A stretch of 64,000 nucleotides of DNA from Lepidostoma basale (Eukaryota; Arthropoda; Insecta; Trichoptera; Lepidostomatidae), in NCBI GenBank assembly GCA_022606425.2, contig JAHDVF020000010.1, forward strand, positions 62,001 through 126,000. Direction: 5' to 3'. Numbering within the stretch: the stretch's first letter is position 1; every line of letters begins with the position of its first letter. The notes beneath the pieces were generated by a model. The model had not been told where the DNA came from. It ran no database searches and was given only the letters and a program-made list of their open reading frames with translations. The translations under genes and the position numbers were made by a program. Below, piece by piece: positions 59,726 through 64,000 of this stretch.

Positions 59726-60118
59726 AATATTTGATTTATTTGATCGTGCCACGTTTTCCTCGGTCTTCCTCTATTTCTGGTTCCATTTACATCATTAACA
59801 TATAAGTTTTTTACCATTCTTTCTTTATTCATTCTTTCCATATGTCCAAACCATCTTAATGATCCTTTCATTAGTTTGTTCATGACACCATCATTCGCAC
59901 CGCATTCACTTCTTGTATTTTCATTCGACACTCTATCATACACAGAGTATCCACACATTCGTCTAAGAGATCTCATTTCTACTGCATTTATTCTATTTTT
60001 ATCCTTCTTTTGCCAGTTCCATGCTTAACATTTATACATAAGGGTCGGTAGAAGAACACCATTGTGCACTACCATTCTAGCTTTTTTGGATAGGTTTTTG
60101 TTTGCGATGACAACTTTA
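59726..60118 (-). mobile_element. SAYP LINE fragment (A1), no 3' tail
   Basis: It reads from LKVVIANKNLSKKARMVVHN to GTRNRGRPRKTWHDQINQIL and breaks off. 'MYGSEAW' is mutated (YKC). MRSLRRMCGYSVYDRVSNEN is open. Confidence 0.75.
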
Positions 60119-60282
60119 AGTGAGGAGTCAGAGAAATCGACGCACGTGCATGACACGATGTATGAATGTTAAGGAAGCGAGAGAAATATGTCGGGAAAGA
60201 AAAGTGTGGCAGTCCATTCTTTCTGCCTACCTACCCCTTCGGGGAGACGGCGTGATGGTTAGTTAGTTAGTTAGTTAGTTAA
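60119..60282 (+). mobile_element. SAYP LINE 3' end (A1), inverted partner
   Basis: The 'RSQRNRRTCMTRCMNVKEAR' codons run to the 3' end with UUCG loop and a five-unit GTTA tail. It may be the missing 3' end of the preceding copy, inverted. Confidence 0.75.
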
Positions 60283-60284
60283 AT

Positions 60285-60362
60285 AATAAATTAGATGATT
60301 TATAGAGCGCCATTTTTGTGAATAAATCATCTCAAGGGCGCTGTAGCTCCATTTTATAAATT
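60285..60362 (-). mobile_element. CR1-like LINE 3' hairpin piece
   Basis: 'GAGCGCCATTTTTGTGAATA' and 'AATCATCTCAAGGGCGC' form the two-tier 3' hairpin of this family. Confidence 0.6.
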
Positions 60363-60469
60363 AGTTAAAGATAAACATTTGAGTTAAAATCAACATTTTG
60401 GTTCAGAATAAACATATTGTTTAAAATAATTTTTTTGTTGAAAATATAAAAATTGTTTAAAATTACATT

Positions 60470-61072
60470 TGGGAAAGAAGCAGAAGGCGCTTCTGGAGAG
60501 ACCACGTGGACCTCATGAATAACACAAGAATTGTAAAAACTGTTAAAGACCAAATCAAATCAAATCAAATCAGTTTATTATCTCAAAAGATAATACAAAC
60601 AATTTTTATAGTTTAAGACATCTATTGAGAACACGTAAAATATAATAAATATATAATACCAGGAACGCATGAGAGATGGTTCGACATTAGGAATACAAGA
60701 TACTCTACAAAGTCAAGAGTATTTGTCTTCTGAACGTACTTTCACGAATATGAAAGACATCGATCCGATTGCTCTCCTCACCGGTATCACCAGAGGCAGG
60801 TTGGTTCTGCACGCTGGGAGATAAAACAGCCTGTGCTGACGCTATCGAAGATAACCATCTGAAACATAAAGATGGATAGCCTGCAACATGACGGAATTCT
60901 CAAAGAATGCCCTGGTAAGTCTGAAGATGAAAACCCTAGCAACAAGAGATAACCAGGAAGGCCGCCAAAGAGATGTCGAGATTGCTGGACATCATCATCC
61001 CAGGACCGCCCACCGTCACACACTAGTCATACGACCTAAACTAAGAGGAAGAAGAAGAAGAAGAAGAAGGTA
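60470..61072 (+). mobile_element. RTE-GAA LINE 3' end, split by J-LINE
   Basis: The left part (60470-60547) reads GKKQKALLERPRGPHE in one frame and 'WRDHVDLMNNTRIVK' in another. The right part (60926-61072) repeats the end of the protein and finishes in (GAA)n. The copy at 5487-5712 gives the uninterrupted version. The origin of 60809-60925 is unclear. Confidence 0.65.
60548..60808 (-). mobile_element. J-LINE 3' end, nested
   Basis: It starts with the TTTGA tail complement and holds 'CGCATGAGAGATGGTTCGAC', 'CGTACTTTCACGAATATGAA' and 'CCGGTATCACCAGAGGCAGG'. Confidence 0.7.
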
Positions 61073-61617
61073 AGTTAAATTAATTAGTTTGATTTATAGT
61101 ATACATAATCGTATACCCTTGGACCTAAGATATCGAAATCTAATACATATTTATAAGTGTCAAGTTATGGTGGTTGGAAGAGCGAGGGTCCCAGCTTTAC
61201 CAAATATCGATTTCCAAAATGACCCTCCTCTCATCTTACTGCTAACCCAGTTACTCTCGAAGGTAAATTATTCACGTAGGATCTCCCAAAACATATTTTG
61301 CGCTGGAGTTCGGGACGCTAAAATATCAAACTAAAAATTGAAATCGAAATATATAATACCATTATATTAGGGTTAGCCGCGGGGTAGGGCGGAAGGGTTG
61401 AAGAATTTTTTGGGCTATGTAATCATAAACATGTTTAAAATTAGCGTGAAGGCTTTTATATAAAATTAAATTTTAATAAATTATAATATTTATGACGGGG
61501 TAGATAATTTGCCACCCTTATTCAAGGAAAGGGAACATGGGAAAAATAGATGTAGAAGAAAAGTATTTTAACGCGGTAAGCGATCGTTTAAACGAATATA
61601 CAATTTAAAACTAAATA
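61073..61617. other. Unassigned sequence
   Basis: A plus-strand frame of 81 codons (61089-61334) is unlike any family that I know. Nothing else was recognised. Confidence 0.4.
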
Positions 61618-61945
61618 ACTAACTAACCATCACGCCGTCTCCCCAAAGGGGTAGGCAGAAAGAATGGACTGCCACACTTTTCTTTCCTGACATACTTCTC
61701 TAGATTCCTTAACATTTCTCCATCGTGTCATGCACGCGCATCGATTCCTCTGTTTTCTCACTTGGCTGACATTCAATATTTGATTTATTTGATTTTCGTT
61801 TTCCTTCATCTTCCGGGTATTTCTAGTTCCATTCACATCGTTAACATATATTTTTTTTACCATTCTTTCCATGCGTCCAAATCATCTTAATGATCCTTTC
61901 ATTATTTTGTCCATACCACCATCATTTGCACCGCATTTCCTTCGT
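61618..61945 (-). mobile_element. SAYP LINE 3' end (A1), TTTG loop
   Basis: GTTA-type tail, hairpin CCCC-TTTG-GGGG (a CpG-decay version of TTCG), then the open end ILSAYPFGETA and 'RNRCACMTRWRNVKESREVC'. The RGRPRKTW region is scrambled. Confidence 0.72.
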
Positions 61946-61947
61946 AT

Positions 61948-62400
61948 ATAACTAACTAACCATTACGCCGTTTTCCCGGAAGAGTAAGCAGAGAGAATGG
62001 ATCGCCACATTGTTCTATCCTGACATAACTCTCGCGTCTCTTCCACATTCACACATTCTGCACATGCTTCTTCTTCCACTCGTTGATTGTTCCTACTTCG
62101 ATCATGGCCGCCTTTCAGTATTTTGTTAATTTGGTCATGTCTTGTTTTCCTTGGCCTCCTTCGACTTATTTACATTCACTTATATATTTTTAACAACTCT
62201 TTCCTCATCTATTCGTTCTATTTGTCCACACCATCTTAGTGACCCTATCTTATTTTTTTAGGACCCATTCATTCGCCTTACAATCTTATCTTACTTCATC
62301 ATTAGCTATTCTATCATACTTTTTTTCCCGGACGTTCTTCTTAGTTCTTCACAATATAATATAATGTATGTTCCTTACATCTCTGTTTGATTAACTAACT
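61948..62400 (-). mobile_element. SAYP LINE 3' end (A4), decayed
   Basis: A degraded A4 copy with 'MAAMIEVGTINEWKKKHVQ', 'RSLGWCGQIERIDEERVVKN' and 'EERPGKKYDRIANDEVR' visible in pieces. Tail complement at 61951-61959. Confidence 0.6.
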
Positions 62401-62499
62401 AACTTCTGGGGACTAGGAAACTTAACAGATATTGCTAGACATCAAAGACAATAAAATAAACATATAAAAATAGCCTATGACATTAAGTATTTGACCCCA

Positions 62500-63150
62500 A
62501 CCATACAAAATGTTGATCTACATTCGGCCGTGCTAGAGGATGTTGGTCTTTTTGTCCCTGATAGATTTCTCCAGCACAGATTGTTTTACCTACCGGCCAC
62601 CAGAACCAATCTGCCTCTGGTGACACCGGTGGGAAGAGCAATTAGTCTGCTGAACGCGTCTCCTCGGAGATCGACGTCTTTCATATTAGTGAAGGCACGT
62701 TCAGGAGACAAATACTCTTAAATAGTCCATTGTTTTGGCCGAAACACTATGATATTTTAGCATTTTATAAATGTTAATGCAAAATTGTTTATCGTATTTA
62801 TTTTATTTTACGACAGCTGATTCATCAACCAATGTTGACATCATCAGGTGTTACAAAAATATATACATTATGTTTCATCAACATTGGTTGAAGAAACAGC
62901 TGTCGTAAAGTAAAATAAATACAATTGTGATATAAAACAAAGCTTTTGCATTAAGAGTTATAAAATACTCTTAACTTAACTAGAAAGTATCTTGTCTTCC
63001 TAATGTCGAACCATCTCTAATGCGGTCCTGTTACTATGTTGTATTTTTATAATATTTTATCTGTACTCGATATATGCCTTAAACATTTTCCTGTTTGTAA
63101 TGTCTTTTGAGTTAATAAACTGATTTGATTTCATTTGATTTGATTTGAAA
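62500..63150 (+). mobile_element. J-LINE 3' end, split by a D palindrome
   Basis: The left part encodes VGLFVPDRFLQHRLFYLPAT, RTNLPLVTPVGRAISLLNAS and then shifts frame. The 3' UTR resumes at 62975 after the D insertion and ends in a TTTGA-type tail at 63120-63147. The D insertion is flanked by a 12-bp duplication of the J-LINE sequence. Confidence 0.82.
62722..62962. mobile_element. D palindrome insertion with 12-bp target duplication
   Basis: AAATACTCTTAA is present on both sides (62710-62721 and 62963-62974), so this is a clean 241-bp insertion into the J-LINE 3' UTR. It starts ATAGTCCATTGTTTTGGCC, holds two inverted arms each with a TGATGA/GAAAC/AGCTGTCG core, and ends GCATTAAGAGTTAT. 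The left side is about 45 bp longer than the right. It defines the borders of one D mobile unit. Confidence 0.85.
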
Positions 63151-63734
63151 GTATATAGACAAACAAAACAACTGGACCTATCAGATTTGAACAAATTTGA
63201 TTTATCCTAAATCATCGGCATATATCCTACTTTCATCATTCTTCTGCTAGCTCCAAGCTTCACTTCCATACATAAGGTATGAATTTGAAAAGTATGATAT
63301 AACAAATGAAAAGTTACTAAAAATAAAAACTCACCCCTTATATTCACCCTCTAAAAAATAAGGTGATTGAATGATCTGCGCTTTTCCTTTTTGCCTAGTC
63401 CATTACATTCCTTTCATCTCTGCATTCCTTTCTTTCATCCCCCAACTAATGCGGTCATAAACAGTCTTTCCACACATTCTTCCCGGAGATTGCACTTTCA
63501 CGTGTGACTTACTTTCCTTTGTGAAAACACCGTGTTTTGCTTTGTATTCGCGTTTTTCTCCATGGTTAGATTTAATAATAAAATCTGCAAGATAATAAAA
63601 GTTTTAGGGGGTACGAATCAACCCTTCACCTGAAAATATATGATTATTTCTCTAATCGTGAAATTTTAGTGAAAATTTCAAAAATTAACAATTTTTGATA
63701 ATTTAACGATATTCCTAAATTTTCCTCTACAGTA
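63151..63734. other. Mostly unassigned, with two SAYP scraps
   Basis: Minus-strand SAYP scraps lie at 63205-63278 ('MYGSEAWS.QKNDESRI') and 63400-63515 ('SPGRMCGKTVYDRISWGMKE'). I see nothing else. Confidence 0.5.
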
Positions 63735-63850
63735 TATTTACCTTTACTTTGTGTTGTGGATTCATAGTTGAATAAATATAACTACACTTAATATTTTTAC
63801 TACACTTTTCATAGACATGTTTCGGTTGTGACTCAACCATTTTCTATATA
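63735..63850 (-). repeat. Penelope-type terminal piece with hammerhead-like hairpin
   Basis: On the minus strand: GGTTGAGTCACAACC hairpin, GAAAC, ATGTCTATGA, then 'AGTTATATTTATTCAAC' and 'CCACAACACAAAGTAAAGG'. The upstream TGANGA box is decayed. It lies immediately before Penelope-like coding sequence and is the same family as the P pair at 9945-10265. Confidence 0.6.
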
Positions 63851-63861
63851 CAAATTTTAAC

Positions 63862-64000
63862 AATAAAATAAAACAGTATTTTAAACCCACAACAATCTAG
63901 GTCAACTCCTTGTAAATTCCATAAAAACCGATGTTTTGCAGAAAAGTGGAGTTTACAAAATTTAATGTAACGATTGTGACGCTTCTTACATAGGCAAAAC
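63862..64000 (+). pseudogene. Penelope-like element, start of GIY-YIG endonuclease domain
   Basis: The plus strand reads THNNLGQLLVNSIKTD, then VLQKSGVYKI, a stop (TAA at 63963-63965), then CNDCDASYIGKT, and runs off the window. 'NNL...L.....K......SGVYK..C..C...YIG.T' is the linker and GIY-YIG nuclease entry of Penelope-like ORFs, with the conserved G-V-Y and Y-I-G cores and the CxxC finger present. The premature stop and another in front of THNNLG mark a dead copy. Confidence 0.75.

Overview
The window looks like a gene-poor, AT-rich stretch of an insect nuclear genome, probably one long intron or a repeat-choked gene neighbourhood. The signs are insect-type non-LTR retrotransposons (RTE-like, CR1-like and Jockey-like), a cecropia-type mariner, a piggyBac-like remnant, a pogo-like remnant, tRNA-derived SINEs, Penelope-like pieces and many foldback elements. 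The mix resembles Lepidoptera, but the sequence alone does not fix the order. Only one piece of host coding sequence is convincing: a 168-bp exon of an immunoglobulin-superfamily protein on the minus strand (11320-11487). It has good splice sites, and nothing else of that gene is visible, so its flanking introns would exceed about 11 kb on one side and 52 kb on the other within this window.

Family names used below. 'SAYP LINE': 3' ends of an RTE-like LINE whose reading frame ends near Ser-Ala-Tyr-Pro; over 30 pieces, four subfamilies (A1-A4). A1, A3 and A4 have GTTA-repeat tails; A2 has TTG-type or GTTT-type tails. 'TS-SINE': non-coding element with the same 3' end and GTTA tail as the SAYP LINE. 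'CR1-like': ATT-tailed LINE. 'J-LINE': Jockey-like LINE with a TTTGA tail. 'RTE-GAA': RTE-like LINE with a GAA tail. 'N-LINE': another RTE-like C-terminus. 'T-SINE': tRNA-headed SINE. 'B': foldback element whose ends carry a GTATAC-rich inverted repeat. 'F': short GC-rich repeat. 'D, E, G, H, K, L, M, P, Q': palindromic repeat families that each contain a hammerhead-ribozyme-like core (TGANGA box, hairpin, GAAAC, short self-complementary stem, GTC or GTT).

Layout. 1-9.8 kb: LINE 3' ends, two palindromes (K, D), a rearranged SAYP reverse transcriptase with a dead active site, an RTE C-terminus, and T-SINEs. 9.9-13.6 kb: palindrome P, a piggyBac-like deletion derivative with TTAA target duplications, the host Ig exon, and a TAGGGTC-ended DNA element. 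13.9-17.6 kb: B, CR1-like copies in inverted orientation, a pogo/Tigger-like N-terminus, J-LINE, SAYP and RTE pieces. 17.6-24.7 kb: a D / TS-SINE / J-LINE nest, N-LINE, a chain of SAYP copies, B copies. 25.05-26.34 kb: an almost intact mariner with two frameshifts. 26.3-38.4 kb: H, D, E, K, G palindromes, SAYP, RTE and TS-SINE copies. 38.4-46.9 kb: LINE remnants, a cluster of B elements (43.3-44.9 kb), a perfect 35-bp-arm palindrome. 47-56 kb: SAYP copies, Helitron-like repeats, a mariner end, the long L palindrome. 56-64 kb: T-SINE, RTE, J-LINE, nested D insertion, and at the right edge the start of a Penelope-like GIY-YIG coding region.

How it works together: nothing resembles an operon or pathway. 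The shared logic is retrotransposition in trans and nesting. TS-SINE and SAYP LINE share a 3' hairpin with a UNCG tetraloop that probably recruits one reverse transcriptase. The hammerhead-like palindromes are probably Penelope-related mobile units; one has a 12-bp target duplication.
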